This document shows, in pieces, positions 48,462-62,066 of a stretch of DNA of 64,000 nucleotides (the first letter of the stretch is position 1; the number at the start of each line of letters is the position of its first letter). The notes below the pieces were generated by a model. It was not told the origin of the DNA, did not search any database, and saw only the letters and a program-made list of their open reading frames with translations. A program made the position numbers and the translations under genes. This DNA is from Tillandsia leiboldiana. Lineage: Eukaryota > Streptophyta > Magnoliopsida > Poales > Bromeliaceae. The stretch lies in the NCBI GenBank assembly GCA_029204045.2, contig JAQNDB010000310.1:34512-98511 (forward strand). The letters run 5' to 3'.

Positions 48462-49798
48462 TGTTACGGAATTTGAGTTGGCGTAGTTTCGTGAAAGTTT
48501 CAAGTCCTGAAGATTGAAGGTGAAGAAAGTTGGATCATTTAACTCAATCTCAAGAAAGAAGAATTCAAAAGGATCAGGTATGTTTAACTAAAGAATTTGT
48601 GTGATCCGAATACTTCTTGTAGTGTAGAAACACTTGGAAGAATCTTTCATTGCATAAAAATTAAAAACTGGACTTGGGACATGTTCAGGATCCGGATCAG
48701 GCTGTTCGATCCGGATCCCGAAGGTGGTTCGTTCATACATCGTCGCAATCCGGATCGTAGTCTCTTGATCCGGATCCCGAACGTTGAGTTTACCATCTAC
48801 CTTGAACGATCCGGATCTTGCTTCGCAATCCGGATCCCGAACGTTGATGTTTGGTGAACTGTATGAACGATCCGGATCGTAGTTACATGATCCGGATCCC
48901 GAACCTTCGTTTTTCTGGAATTGGCTGTTTCTTTATGACGATCCGGATCTCAGTTATCACGATCCGGATCGCCGTCCGTAAAATTCCAGAAATGGCAGGT
49001 TTTTGATTCTTATCTCCTTCCTAGGGTTTCTAACCTATAAATAGACCCTATGTCTTTCTTTCTAGGGTCAATCCACATAGCCGTCATTTTCATATATCAT
49101 CTTATACGGCTATAGATCCACATATAGAGAAGAAAGGAAATCATTAGAGAATACTCTATGTTTCTTCATCTATATTGATTAGTTTGATTCTAGGTTTTCA
49201 TACTCACATCTTGAGTTGAATCAAACTAATGAATACTTAGATGGTATTTCCGATCTATCTTTGATCTAAGTATTCGGCGGATCATCACCACCCAAAAAAC
49301 AACGATTACCCCAAAATTGGCGCGTGGATTCGCGTGTCCTTGTGGATTCAAGGTTCATTCGCTCTCGTGGATTCGGAGCGAGGCACGTTCGTGGATTCGA
49401 AGGGTGCTATTGGGTGAAGACCGTGGATTCGGTCGGACGTCGTGGACTCGACGTTGGACGCCGTGGATTCGGCGTTGGGCGCAGATCGTGGATTCGAGAA
49501 GCGTCTGGAGCGAGCGGAGAAGATCCTCTAGGAGCGTATGGAAAAGGTTGAGTCGTAAGTGTGTACGGTAAATCACCTTGTACGTGTTTTAATTCTAGTG
49601 GATTTCTGCCGTGTTATCGGTCCCGTGGTTTTTTACTCCGGTGATGGAGTTTTCCACGTAAAAATCTTGCGAGTTATTTTCATTTCCGCATTGGGTTTTT
49701 TATCGCAACGATTTTTGAGTGTTTATACGTTTACACCTATTCACCCCCCTCTAGGTGTTTCTTCCCCTATTTAGATCCGTATTATATACGACCCAACA
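48462..49798 (+). repeat. 3' LTR of copia D (1337 bp)
   Basis: Same length and ends as the 5' LTR; TATA at 49036-49042, hairpins 49320-49504. Followed by the target duplication AAGCA and the rest of Gypsy-A III. Confidence 0.94.
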
Positions 49799-50519
49799 AA
49801 GCAGACTTAAGAGTCATAAGGCTAGATGGCTCTAGTATCATCTTGGGCATTGACTGGCTTAAGAAGCATGGGAAGGTCACCTTCGATTACTCAAACAATT
49901 CAGTATCTTACAACAAAGATGGGAAGGCAGTCACTGTGGATGGAATCACTGAAGGAGCTAGACTCAAATCTATTGGTGCTAAACAATGGGTCAAGGCTGG
50001 GTTGCATGGACAGTGTTGTGCCATAGGCCACCCTGAAAAGTCTGCAGTTAAAGGGGAGAATCCTGTGCCAGTGGAAGTACAAGAAATACTAGATCAACAC
50101 TCTCACATATTTCAAGACCCTAAAGGACTTCCCCCAAGAAGAGAACAAGACCACAGAATTCCTCTGCAACCAGGAGCACCACCCATTAATGTGAGGCCCT
50201 ACAGGCACAGTTACGAGCAAAAGAATGAGGTAGAGAAGCAGGTAACTGATTTGCTCAAATCCCATTTCATACGTAAAAGCAATAGTCCTTATGCTTCACC
50301 AGTACTGCTAGTTAAGAAGAAGGACCAAAGTTGGAGAATGTGTATGGACTACAGACAACTAAATAGAGCTACCATCAAAGATAAGTTCCCAATTCCCATC
50401 ATTGATGATCTTCTAGATGAGCTTAAGGGGTCTAAATGGTATTCGAAGATCGACTTGAGGTCGGGTTATCACCAAATTAGGATGCATGAAGGGGATATAG
50501 AAAAGACAGCCTTTAGAAC
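49799..50519 (+). pseudogene. Gypsy-A III pol continued, truncated by element E
   Basis: Resumes the polyprotein after copia D (target duplication to 49803). It carries the end of protease (ILGIDWLKKHG) and the start of reverse transcriptase (MDYRQLNRATIKDKFPIP, IDLRSGYHQIRM). It stops at TTTAGAAC, where the unbroken copy continues ACATGCTGG. The remainder is not found on the far side of E. Confidence 0.9.
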
Positions 50520-50531
50520 TGTCACGCCCCG

Positions 50532-50549
50532 GGGTCGAAACTGCGACCC
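50532..50549 (-). other. Terminal hairpin of the E LTR
   Basis: GGGTCG / CGACCC around a six-base loop (CAGTTT on the minus strand). Gypsy-B has GGGGCG / CGCCCC around CAGTAT at the same position: a compensated stem change. The second copy is at 57924-57941. Confidence 0.6.
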
Positions 50550-53500
50550 GGGCTCGCCAACAGATCCGCCACCTATGCCAACCCGCATAGGCGAAGCGAC
50601 CTACCTGCAAAAGAGCTACAGCTAACAGATATCAGAGCTAAAAGATAAAACTGCTGTAGAAATAAAATCAACCACTGTACAACTGAAGATAAAACAACAA
50701 GGTCCCTCTCCCAAAAAGATAATCATACAATAACCTCGAGTACAAAACTCATAGCTCAACAGGGAGATATCTCAAATAAAACATCAGTGTACAAGCTCTC
50801 AATACATCATATCCTCACTACATCAGTCTCTCAAAAGAGGAAATAAATACCACTCTACCGACTATACGGAAGATCTCCTCCAAAGGGGGTACTGCTACTC
50901 TCCAAAGATGGGTCTGGATCTAGCTCGCTACTCCCTCACCACGCACAGCAACCACAGAACGGCAACACCCGCCAAGACTCTGCAAAACAAAGAGGAGAAA
51001 GGACAAAAGGGGGAAAACCCCCAACGGGCGTGAGAACTTCGCAAAAAGGGAGTTCTCAGTGGGTATCGCCACAAGGCCCGACGATCTGCCCACCAAGACT
51101 ACTAGAGGCAAAAGATAACCGATGCAGTAAAACGGAAAGAAGAAGCTGGAAACTCTCTACAGCTACCATGCCTCTAATCAAATGCTCAAATGGGGCAACT
51201 CTGATGAAGATATGCAACACTCGCACATGAGATGCTCAATCGACCCAATCGAGCTGACTGCCGCATCGGGTCCAGTCAAACCTGCGCCCACCTACAACCA
51301 CCTCCCGCTGACGGGCAGGAATTACGTAGGGCGTCCAAACGGACTGACTCGCTATCGAGTAGTGGCTCATGCAGGCTATAGTCAAATCCATGCCCCCTCT
51401 CTCTCAGAACGGAAAGACTCAAGATGCTCAACCTCTCACACAATGGTCAAAGAACTCACAACGACCACGGGACCACCGTCAAACCCCGAACGGTTCCCAA
51501 CAATACTAGCACTGGTCTAAACACAGCTACTAGACTCCACTCGGTCCCCCAGGCACGAGTGTAACAAAAAGTATCTGACTGAATAAACCCAATCGATAGA
51601 CCAGTAATCACTGGTACTGCCTGCTCTGCCGCGACGGGTATGCCAGCCTACGCATAACACCGAAGCAAAGGAGTCCCAAGGACTCAAAACCCAGCATGGT
51701 GCCCGGCGCTCTGCACCGTGGAAAGCCTACTCCGGAGTGGCACTCGAGGGGAGCGACCCACACGAGTAAAGTATCACTGTATCAAGCATCACTGTATCGA
51801 GTATCTCTGTAACCACTGTCTCATAATAGCAGGACTGGATCAAGACTATGATCAAAGTGGGAAACTCCGTCCACTAACAAAACCCCGATCTGATGCAATA
51901 ATACTCAAAAAGTGGGAAACACCATCCACTAGGACAAATCTGATACCCAATCTGATGCGATAGTCAACATCCGGTCAACCGCCCAAAGTCCGCGGTCACC
52001 GCAATAACCCACAACCCACAGTTGGGTAAATAAATCAAGATCCGGTCAACCGCCTACTGTCCGCGGTTGCCGCAATAACCCACAATCCAACATCAAGCAC
52101 ACCCTGTCTCTGACCCTAAGGTCCCAGCTACACTATCCCAAACCTCTGCTCGAACCCGAGCAACATGACTCAAAAGTCTAAATAAAAAGGAGAAAGAAAG
52201 CAATCATGGTTTCTCCTAAGTCAAATTCCAATATGTAGTGCAGCAGTAAAAGATGGCCTAACTATATGTTCATACACATATGTCCATACAAGCATGCATT
52301 TGTCCTTAAAAAGGATAAAGAAAATAAACCTCATGCCAGAATTAGCAATGACCATACCTGTCCATGATTTTCGATCCATAATCATTCCTTGGAGTAGGAC
52401 CTGCACATAACTACATAATCCTATCCCAATGCATAAACCAGCCTCATAAAAGGTTATGTGCTAATATGGCATGATAATTAATCCTGATATGGTAGCCTTG
52501 CCTTAGGTGGGCTTCCACTAATCACCAACATGAATATTTGATTATACCATTGCCATACTATGAGAAATTCACTTGCAATTTCCATAGAATCCTCACTGTT
52601 AAACTTACCGACTAATTTCAGTTATTGTACCGTACACCTGCATGCAATGCTAACATATAACAATATAGAGAACCGCCCACCGGTTCCGGGAATAAGGCAC
52701 CCACCTGAAAAGCTGACTGTCCAAAGCCCAACAGCTGAAAACACCAGATAACTCTAATCCCTTGCTCCAATAAGTTCAGCACACCCGTAACTCTCCTGGC
52801 ACAATACAAAGCTCACTAATTACACTAAGGCTCCCAAATATAACTCTTATAATCCCATACAACAACAGTCCCGAAACTGTTAAATTATCACCTGCAGAAA
52901 TTGCCCAGAAAATTCCAAGAAAAATACCACAGCGATCCTCGCGTCGATAGCTTCGCAACGGTACCTTGCACGCCCAAATCGGAGTTCGGTAAGTCAAGAT
53001 AAAAATTCGACAAGGTGGTACACTCAAAAGATTTCAGCACAAAAGACTGTAGCACTGTGCACAGAGAAACAGTGATTCTCACCTCTGATGAAATCTCAGA
53101 AAAATCCAATAAAAATACGAGCGCGTTCCTTGCGATCTGTAGATGAAAAAGTTGTATAAGCTCGTTTCCAGCTGACGCTCGTGCGCAAAGATATGGCCAA
53201 AACACCTCGATGCAGTCCCACAAAGCCAAACAGAAAATGGGTCACAGTGTTGCCTCGGGATCCGTGCCAAAAACTCGAAACGGGAAAGCGCGATCAAAAC
53301 GAAAGATGAAGCCCTACCTCTTAGGAGTCTGTCGGCGCAAGAATCACCGCAAAATGATCTCGGGGTAGCCCAGGGGGGCTAAAACACTGCTGCTGCGCCG
53401 AAGAAGAACACTAGAAAGCAACGTCGCGCCGCACCGTAAAATGGGGAACCTCGGGATTCGTGCCTCCAAAATTCCCAGAACTTGGCAGGAAGATCAAGGA

Positions 53501-53589
53501 CTTGAAGATGAAAATCTTCCAAGAAGGGAGCTCGGGGAGATCAAGCTTGGGCTGAGAGGAAAAAGCCAAAGAAGAGGGCTCGGGCTGCC

Positions 53590-54072
53590 TATTTATAGGC
53601 TGAGAAAAACATTTGGAGAAATACCCAATGTGTCCCAAGTTCCGGGCGCGCACAGTGCGGCCCGGCCCAGCCCGCAGGTTTCGGGCGCGCACAGTGCGGC
53701 CCGGCCCGCCAAGATTCGGGCGCGCACAGTGCGGCCCGGTCCACCACACAGCCCAGTCCGCTAACACCCCGGGCCCCACTGCACCCGGTGCACCTGCGCC
53801 CGCCAATGGCGACGCGACACGTGGCCCGGCCACCCGTGCACCGCGCACGTCGCGCCGTGGACCGCGCACGTCGCGGCTGACCCGGGCCGTACGGCCACCT
53901 GCCCCGCCGTACGGCCGCCTGCCCCCGGCCACCCACTCCACCGGTTGCGTGGACCGGGAGCACAGCACCGAACCAATAACCTCACGCCACGTGTCCACCC
54001 GGTCCACCGTGCACCCGGACCAAATTCCGTGGACCGCGTCTGCAGCACCGGCCAACCGCAAAGCGCCACGTG
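53590..54072 (-). promoter_or_regulatory. TATA box and G-box/CCAAT modules in E U3
   Basis: The inverted TATA box (TATTTATA) is at 53590-53597. CACGTG starts at 53818, 53988 and 54067, each with CCAAT or CCAAC 9-13 bp before it on the plus strand. Spacings are 170 and 79 bp. This is the same module as in Gypsy-B U3, fewer in number. The copy in the right LTR lies at 60982-61464. Confidence 0.6.
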
Positions 54073-54655
54073 GCCCGCCCCCCGGCGCACGACCTCCGCG
54101 GTGGACCGCGCGCCTGCCCGCGCTCCCGGGCGCCTGCCCGCGCCCTGCCCGCGCCCTGTGCCGCCGCCTGCCGCCGCCCGCCGGCGCTGCCCGCCGCCGC
54201 CGGCGATCGCCGGAAACACTGTTCCGGCGTGAACAGTAACCGCAGCCCAAAAACAGCAAGTAAATAGCCCATCTTGACCGTTTTCGCGCGCTGATTCCAA
54301 AAACGACGTCCATTTTGCCAAATTCCAAACCTATAATTTGCCGGAGGCTCCCGCAAACCCCAAAAACTGCCAAAACTTCCGGGAGCCCGCTTTTGGGCAT
54401 CCGGACTCAGAATTAAGCAAACAAAAAGCCATTTCCAAGCGTTTTTCCGCACTGAACCCAAATCCACCCTCTGTTTGGCCAAAATCCTTTCCTAAAATTC
54501 AGCAAAAGCAGCCGAAGGCCAATACAGCCAACCAAAGCTCACAGGGTCCATCTCTTGTGTCCAAATAGGCGCGCGAACACCGCCGACAAGCCACGTAGGC
54601 TTCCAGAAGCTGCTGGTCACACTGTAGAAGCCCGGCAAAGGTCCGGGTCACCACA

Positions 54656-57600
54656 ACCTCCCCCACTAAAAGAAAGTTTCGTCCTCGAAACTAAGGCAAC
54701 TCCCAAGGAGTCTCAGAAACCAGGGGTCAATATTCAACACCGCCGTCTCCAGCTCCCAAGTCACCTATCACTCCCCGTGATTACTTCTCAGCAACAACAA
54801 CAGCAACAACCGGTACGGCATAGCCCGATTGCGCAATTCCCTCACCTCACGAGTCGGAATTCGCAACGGGCGTCCCTCGTACTCCAAACTCTCACAGACC
54901 CCAAAAGGAACGAGTCAATCACGGGTGAGGGGTCCAAAACATGACACTCCAGAGCTGAGACGCAGAAAAACCTCAAAAACTCCAACAAAAGGCGGGGGAA
55001 AAAGGAACAAACAGCCTGAGTAACACGCTCTAAAATCACTCCCAAGAGCCAGCTCAACCCAAGCGACCCAAAACACAACCACACAAACACCTGCACAGAA
55101 AAAGGGGCCCAAACAAGCAGGGGTTCACACTCGGTTGCCCTCAAAACTCAACCACCTAAGTGGATTGCTCAGCCGCAGCCTCACATCAAAAGGGATCCTC
55201 TGGGACACAAACTCAAACTCACAAACCCATCTCCCACTACTGGCAGGTTAAAATCGGTGCTGGTACCAATCTCATCACCCGGTCATCAAGTTCTGCTGGC
55301 ACTGTCCGGTCCAAAAACTCCTCACCCCAACAATGACCGTCGATCTCGGCCAGTCTTATATAGCATCCACTTTGGCCGAATTTCCACCGCCGCCCCTTCG
55401 GCTAGAAGAAGTAGTCCAGGAAGATAAGCTCTCGAAGCTGAAGCTGGTGCCACAACGACTAGGCATAGGGCTCCTTCCTCACAGATCTTGACACACCCTC
55501 TACAAATGCTGCACAAGCTCTAAACCACTCAGGGAGGGGGTAAAACCAAAATATCCCTGGAGGATGCCGCTAACCAGCCGTTCAAGGCCAACAGAAATAC
55601 AAAATTCCTCAATCTAGAGGCAACAGGGCATTAGTCAATCCCTTGGCTTCACTGTACTCGTAATGCCCCTACTGTGTCCTGAACACCATCTAGACAATGC
55701 CCTCAGCTGAAATTCCAAATTGGCGCAGGCATCACACAATATCTGCCGGAATATAGCTCCTTCAAAAGGTTCTAAATAATACCTGGACCTGCCTGGACTC
55801 CAATCCCAAAGGGCTCTCACCGTCGTGTATCAACGACGTGGCACTAGGTCAAGCAGACCCTCTATCCATCAAATCCACGCACCTAAGAAATCAACTCTCG
55901 TAGCTCTAAAGGCGGTATCCAATGAGGGGCTAATGAAGTTGGCGCGGTTTCCAGAATCACGTCAATCGCAATCTTAATCTTCCTTTCTGGCGGCCTAATC
56001 ATCGGCTTAGGTGGACTTACACCTGGGATTTCATGGACAATAGGGACATCCTTAAGTCCCGCTGCCGCCGTAGGCACCTCACACACGGACGCTGTAACCT
56101 GTGTGCTCAAAAAGTCTCAACAAACAAAATGCCTTCCATTATCCGCCTCGCAGAAAGTCAAAGTCCTTTCTCTCAGCAGTCAAACATCCTGTGGCACTAT
56201 GCCAACCGATCCCCAAGCACTGGGTCATAACACTGAGCTGCCGAAGAAACCAATAAGTCTGCCGGCATAACTTACGGCCTCTGCTGCACTGGACAAGCCT
56301 CCTCCACTTGCACAATGCCAACAGTAACCTGTACCTCAAGTGCAAGTGGTAACGACTCTACCGCTAGCCCATGCAGGAACGCAACATGTCCTAACTCCGA
56401 CTGCTGTGAAGAAATCACACCTGCGACAACTCAATCCACTACCGTGGCGCCCTCCAACCGGGCGGCACAGATTCGTCCGCTCGATGCAAGTGGTCGTCGC
56501 TCAGTCTGCCAAAATATCTAGACCAATAACAACGGGAGCACGACCTCTGTCCATGCCCACACTGAGGTGACGAATATGGTCTCTTACAGACAGCCAATCC
56601 ATGCTACCGCTGCGCCACTCAGATAAAAGGGCTGATGCTGTCATCGGGGTCCACCCAACCTCTGACATCTCAGAAATCCACCTGGATATCATCATCATAC
56701 GACCAAACACAATTGATTCATGCAATTCCTTAAACAATTATCCTTACAAATCTCACCCCTCAATCACAAACATTGCACCCCAAACATGCCAGTTATCAAT
56801 CACACAGGGTAACATCCCCCACGGGTAAGCTTTACATAATCCATTCACAAGGATATCCATCATCCAGGAAGGGAAAACACAAATGTCTCTGCCGGCCGAT
56901 CTGTCCTCCATCATCTGGCATCAACGCCTCTAACCAGAACTTGCCTCTGGCAGCTGATCCCCATCCAAAAGAACTGCAGCGCCAGGCTCCCAACACCATG
57001 CCAACTCTAACGCGGCATCCAAGATCCAAAAATCTGCACAGGAGGGACTAAATCAACAGAAAGGTAACCTGGCGCCATCCACTACTGGTCACATAAATCC
57101 TATGTGCCTCGTTCCATGGAACGCGCAGTTCAACAACTGTGTAAACCCTTGCCACAAGGGCTCTCAAGTAGCCTCTCCGACACTACCAACCACGATTCTG
57201 CCTCCTAAGGCTCCAACTCAATTCCATGAATCGGGGTGGTTCATCTACCAAGCTAGCTCCATCGATCAATAATGTCCAACAGCTCATCAGCTGTCAGCAA
57301 TCCACCCTGCCTCAGTGCCTTGGCACTAACACTGGCACGGAGGGGGTAACTCGCTCCATTGGCGTCACAGAAATCCCTGCCGCTGAGGGTACTGCAACCT
57401 GGTGGTCTCAGGAGGAAAGCACTGACAGGCTGCCCACTGCTCCGACAACTGTGTCACCAAAACTAGCTGGCCACACAAACACAGATATGCCTCCAAAATC
57501 CTGTCATCTGGGTCCGGAGCTCTCTGACCTCAATCCGGGTATCCGGCCCAAAACCAACCGCTCAAGCTCAACTGCTATGACAGGATGCACACGGGTCAAA

Positions 57601-57911
57601 ACCCAGCGTCGGGGAGACACCGCTCGCCACGACGAAACCACAAATCAGCACACAACAACGCTCGACCCAATCCAGCGAAAGTCTAGAGCATGTCACCCAT
57701 TCCACAGCGTTATGTTGTCTGCAGCCAACATAACTACTTAGGAGAATAAACATGCCAATCACTCATCCCGCCCCTCGGGAGAGGTGTAAAACTCGATCAG
57801 GACTCTCGCTACAAATCACGACTCTCACGAAGTCATCCTAGGGTCCAACCACAAGCCTAGGGTTTCTAAGTCCACCATGACCTAAAACCTAGGCTCTGAT
57901 ACCACCTAATC
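54656..57911 (-). pseudogene. Decayed, internally deleted gag-pol of element E
   Basis: About 3.3 kb against 5.2 kb in Gypsy-B. On the minus strand the leader (around 57720, TATGTTGGCTGCAGACAACATA) and the start of Gag (around 57520) are recognisable; 56345-56139 matches the end of protease (LGIGWHSATGCLTAERKDF); 56110-55883 matches the linker into reverse transcriptase (EVPTAAAGLKDVPIVHEIPGV...PPERK); and about 54960-54740 matches the C-terminal chromodomain-like tail. Catalytic reverse transcriptase, RNase H and integrase are absent. Frames are broken throughout. The element must rely on a relative for every protein. Confidence 0.8.
57893..57904 (-). other. Primer-binding site of element E
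   Basis: TGGTATCAGAGC on the minus strand, seven bases from the LTR end, intact despite the decayed coding region. Confidence 0.85.
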
Positions 57912-60900
57912 TGTCACGCCCCGGGGTCGAAACTGCGACCCGGGCTCGCCAACAGATCCGCCACCTATGCCAACCCGCATAGGCGAAGCGACCTACCTGC
58001 AAAAGAGCTACAGCTAACAGATATCAGAGCTAAAAGATAAAACTGCTGTAGAAATAAAATCAACCACTGTACAACTGAAGATAAAACAACAAGGTCCCTC
58101 TCCCAAAAAGATAATCATACAATAACCTCGAGTACAAAACTCATAGCTCAACAGGGAGATATCTCAAATAAAACATCAGTGTACAAGCTCTCAATACATC
58201 ATATCCTCACTACATCAGTCTCTCAAAAGAGGAAATAAATACCACTCTACCGACTATACGGAAGATCTCCTCCAAAGGGGGTACTGCTACTCTCCAAAGA
58301 TGGGTCTGGATCTAGCTCGCTACTCCCTCACCACGCACAGCAACCACAGAACGGCAACACCCGCCAAGACTCTGCAAAACAAAGAGGAGAAAGGACAAAA
58401 GGGGGAAAACCCCCAACGGGCGTGAGAACTTCGCAAAAAGGGAGTTCTCAGTGGGTATCGCCACAAGGCCCGACGATCTGCCCACCAAGACTACTAGAGG
58501 CAAAAGATAACCGATGCAGTAAAACGGAAAGAAGAAGCTGGAAACTCTCTACAGCTACCATGCCTCTAATCAAATGCTCAAATGGGGCAACTCTGATGAA
58601 GATATGCAACACTCGCACATGAGATGCTCAATCGACCCAATCGAGCTGACTGCCGCATCGGGTCCAGTCAAACCTGCGCCCACCTACAACCACCTCCCGC
58701 TGACGGGCAGGAATTACGTAGGGCGTCCAAACGGACTGACTCGCTATCGAGTAGTGGCTCATGCAGGCTATAGTCAAATCCATGCCCCCTCTCTCTCAGA
58801 ACGGAAAGACTCAAGATGCTCAACCTCTCACACAATGGTCAAAGAACTCACAACGACCACGGGACCACCGTCAAACCCCGAACGGTTCCCAACAATACTA
58901 GCACTGGTCTAAACACAGCTACTAGACTCCACTCGGTCCCCCAGGCACGAGTGTAACAAAAAGTATCTGACTGAATAAACCCAATCGATAGACCAGTAAT
59001 CACTGGTACTGCCTGCTCTGCCGCGACGGGTATGCCAGCCTACGCATAACACCGAAGCAAAGGAGTCCCAAGGACTCAAAACCCAGCATGGTGCCCGGCG
59101 CTCTGCACCGTGGAAAGCCTACTCCGGAGTGGCACTCGAGGGGAGCGACCCACACGAGTAAAGTATCACTGTATCAAGCATCACTGTATCGAGTATCTCT
59201 GTAACCACTGTCTCATAATAGCAGGACTGGATCAAGACTATGATCAAAGTGGGAAACTCCGTCCACTAACAAAACCCCGATCTGATGCAATAATACTCAA
59301 AAAGTGGGAAACACCATCCACTAGGACAAATCTGATACCCAATCTGATGCGATAGTCAACATCCGGTCAACCGCCCAAAGTCCGCGGTCACCGCAATAAC
59401 CCACAACCCACAGTTGGGTAAATAAATCAAGATCCGGTCAACCGCCTACTGTCCGCGGTTGCCGCAATAACCCACAATCCAACATCAAGCACACCCTGTC
59501 TCTGACCCTAAGGTCCCAGCTACACTATCCCAAACCTCTGCTCGAACCCGAGCAACATGACTCAAAAGTCTAAATAAAAAGGAGAAAGAAAGCAATCATG
59601 GTTTCTCCTAAGTCAAATTCCAATATGTAGTGCAGCAGTAAAAGATGGCCTAACTATATGTTCATACACATATGTCCATACAAGCATGCATTTGTCCTTA
59701 AAAAGGATAAAGAAAATAAACCTCATGCCAGAATTAGCAATGACCATACCTGTCCATGATTTTCGATCCATAATCATTCCTTGGAGTAGGACCTGCACAT
59801 AACTACATAATCCTATCCCAATGCATAAACCAGCCTCATAAAAGGTTATGTGCTAATATGGCATGATAATTAATCCTGATATGGTAGCCTTGCCTTAGGT
59901 GGGCTTCCACTAATCACCAACATGAATATTTGATTATACCATTGCCATACTATGAGAAATTCACTTGCAATTTCCATAGAATCCTCACTGTTAAACTTAC
60001 CGACTAATTTCAGTTATTGTACCGTACACCTGCATGCAATGCTAACATATAACAATATAGAGAACCGCCCACCGGTTCCGGGAATAAGGCACCCACCTGA
60101 AAAGCTGACTGTCCAAAGCCCAACAGCTGAAAACACCAGATAACTCTAATCCCTTGCTCCAATAAGTTCAGCACACCCGTAACTCTCCTGGCACAATACA
60201 AAGCTCACTAATTACACTAAGGCTCCCAAATATAACTCTTATAATCCCATACAACAACAGTCCCGAAACTGTTAAATTATCACCTGCAGAAAGTGCCCAG
60301 AAAATTCCAAGAAAAATACCACAGCGATCCTCGCGTCGATAGCTTCGCAACGGTACCTTGCACGCCCAAATCGGAGTTCGGTAAGTCAAGATAAAAATTC
60401 GACAAGGTGGTACACTCAAAAGATTTCAGCACAAAAGACTGTAGCACTGTGCACAGAGAAACAGTGATTCTCACCTCTGATGAAATCTCAGAAAAATCCA
60501 ATAAAAATACGAGCGCGTTCCTTGCGATCTGTAGATGAAAAAGTTGTATAAGCTCGTTTCCAGCTGACGCTCGTGCGCAAAGATATGGCCAAAACACCTC
60601 GATGCAGTCCCACAAAGCCAAACAGAAAATGGGTCACAGTGTTGCCTCGGGATCCGTGCCAAAAACTCGAAACGGGAAAGCGCGATCAAAACGAAAGATG
60701 AAGCCCTACCTCTTAGGAGTCTGTCGGCGCAAGAATCACCACAAAATGATCTCGGGGTAGCCCAGGGGAGCTAAAACACTGCTGCTGCGCCGAAGAAGAA
60801 CACTAGAAAGCAACGTCGCGCCGCACCGTAAAATGGGGAACCTCGGGATTCGTGCCTCCAAAAATCCCAGAACTTGGCAGGAAGATCAAGGACTTGAAGA

Positions 60901-62066
60901 TGAAAATCTTCCAAGAGGGGAGCTCGGGGAGATCAAGCTTGGGCTGAGAGGAAAAAGCCAAAGAAGAGGGCTCGGGCTGCCTATTTATAGGCTGAGAAAA
61001 ACATTTGGAGAAATACCCAATGTGTCCCAAGTTCCGGGCGCGCACAGTGCGGCCCGGCCCAGCCCGCAGGTTTCGGGCGCGCACAGTGCGGCCCGGCCCG
61101 CCAAGATTCGGGCGCGCACAGTGCGGCCCGGTCCACCACACAGCCCAGTCCGCTAACACCCCGGGCCCCACTGCACCCGGTGCACCTGCGCCCGCCAATG
61201 GCGACGCGACACGTGGCCCGGCCACCCGTGCACCGCGCACGTCGCGCCGTGGACCGCGCACGTCGCGGCTGACCCGGGCCGTACGGCCACCTGCCCCGCC
61301 GTACGGCCGCCTGCCCCCGGCCACCCACTCCACCGGTTGCGTGGACCGGGAGCACAGCACCGAACCAATAACCTCACGCCACGTGTCCACCCGGTCCACC
61401 GTGCACCCGGACCAAATTCCGTGGACCGCGTCTGCAGCACCGGCCAACCGCAAAGCGCCACGTGGCCCGCCCCCCGGCGCACGACCTCCGCGGTGGACCG
61501 CGCGCCTGCCCGCGCTCCCGGGCGCCTGCCCGCGCCCTGCCCGCGCCCTGTGCCGCCGCCTGCCGCCTGCCCGAGGCGGCGCCGCCGCCCGCCGGCGCTG
61601 CCCGCCGCCGCCGGCGATCGCCGGAAACACTGTTCCGGCGTGAACAGTAACCGCAGCCCAAAAACAGCAAGTAAATAGCCCATCTTGACCGTTTTCGCGC
61701 GCTGATTCCAAAAACGACGTCCATTTTGCCAAATTCCAAACCTATAATTTGCCGGAGGCTCCCGCAAACCCCAAAAACTGCCAAAACTTCCGGGAGCCCG
61801 CTTTTGGGCATCCGGACTCAGAATTAAGCAAACAAAAAGCCATTTCCAAGCGTTTTTCCGCACTGAACCCAAATCCACCCTCTGTTTGGCCAAAATCCTT
61901 TTCTAAAATTCGGCAAAAGCAGCCGAAGGCCAATACAGCCAACCAAAGCTCACAGGGTCCATCTCTTGTGTCCAAATAGGCGCGCGAACACCGCCGACAA
62001 GCCACGTAGGCTTCCAGAAGCTGCTGGTCACACTGTAGAAGCCCGGCAAAGGTCCGGGTCACCACA
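57912..62066 (-). repeat. 5' LTR of element E (4155 bp, minus orientation)
   Basis: Same termini as the left LTR. The length difference is a 19-bp GC-rich insertion or deletion near 61570. It ends exactly at CACCACA (62066), after which the sequence becomes AT-rich and unrelated to any retrotransposon in the window. Confidence 0.93.

Larger units (their letters stand above)
39453..49798 (+). mobile_element. Copia D: complete Sirevirus-type element with defective pol (10.3 kb)
   Basis: Two 1337-bp LTRs (39453-40789 and 48462-49798), primer-binding site, gag, a pol lacking protease and the integrase N-terminus, the conserved box, the internal promoter-like array, the extra ORF, polypurine tracts, and target duplications AAGCA (39448-39452, 49799-49803). 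I noticed about five LTR differences, so it is a young insertion. Confidence 0.95.
50520..54655 (-). repeat. 3' LTR of element E (4136 bp, minus orientation)
   Basis: On the plus strand begins TGTCACGCCCC and ends GGTCACCACA. The polypurine tract lies immediately right of it. It contains the inverted TATA box, G-boxes and terminal hairpins. It lacks a 19-bp GC-rich segment present in the other LTR near 61570. Confidence 0.93.
50520..62066 (-). mobile_element. Element E: non-autonomous Tekay-like element with 4.1-kb LTRs
   Basis: Minus-strand order: LTR (62066-57912), primer-binding site (57904-57893), decayed internal region (57911-54656), polypurine tract (54668-54656), LTR (54655-50520). 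LTR ends, promoter and internal remnants are related to Gypsy-B. The LTRs differ by about seven substitutions and a 19-bp indel by eye, so it is young. The flanks AGAAC (left) and CCTAT (right) do not match, and Gypsy-A does not resume on the right. Confidence 0.9.
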
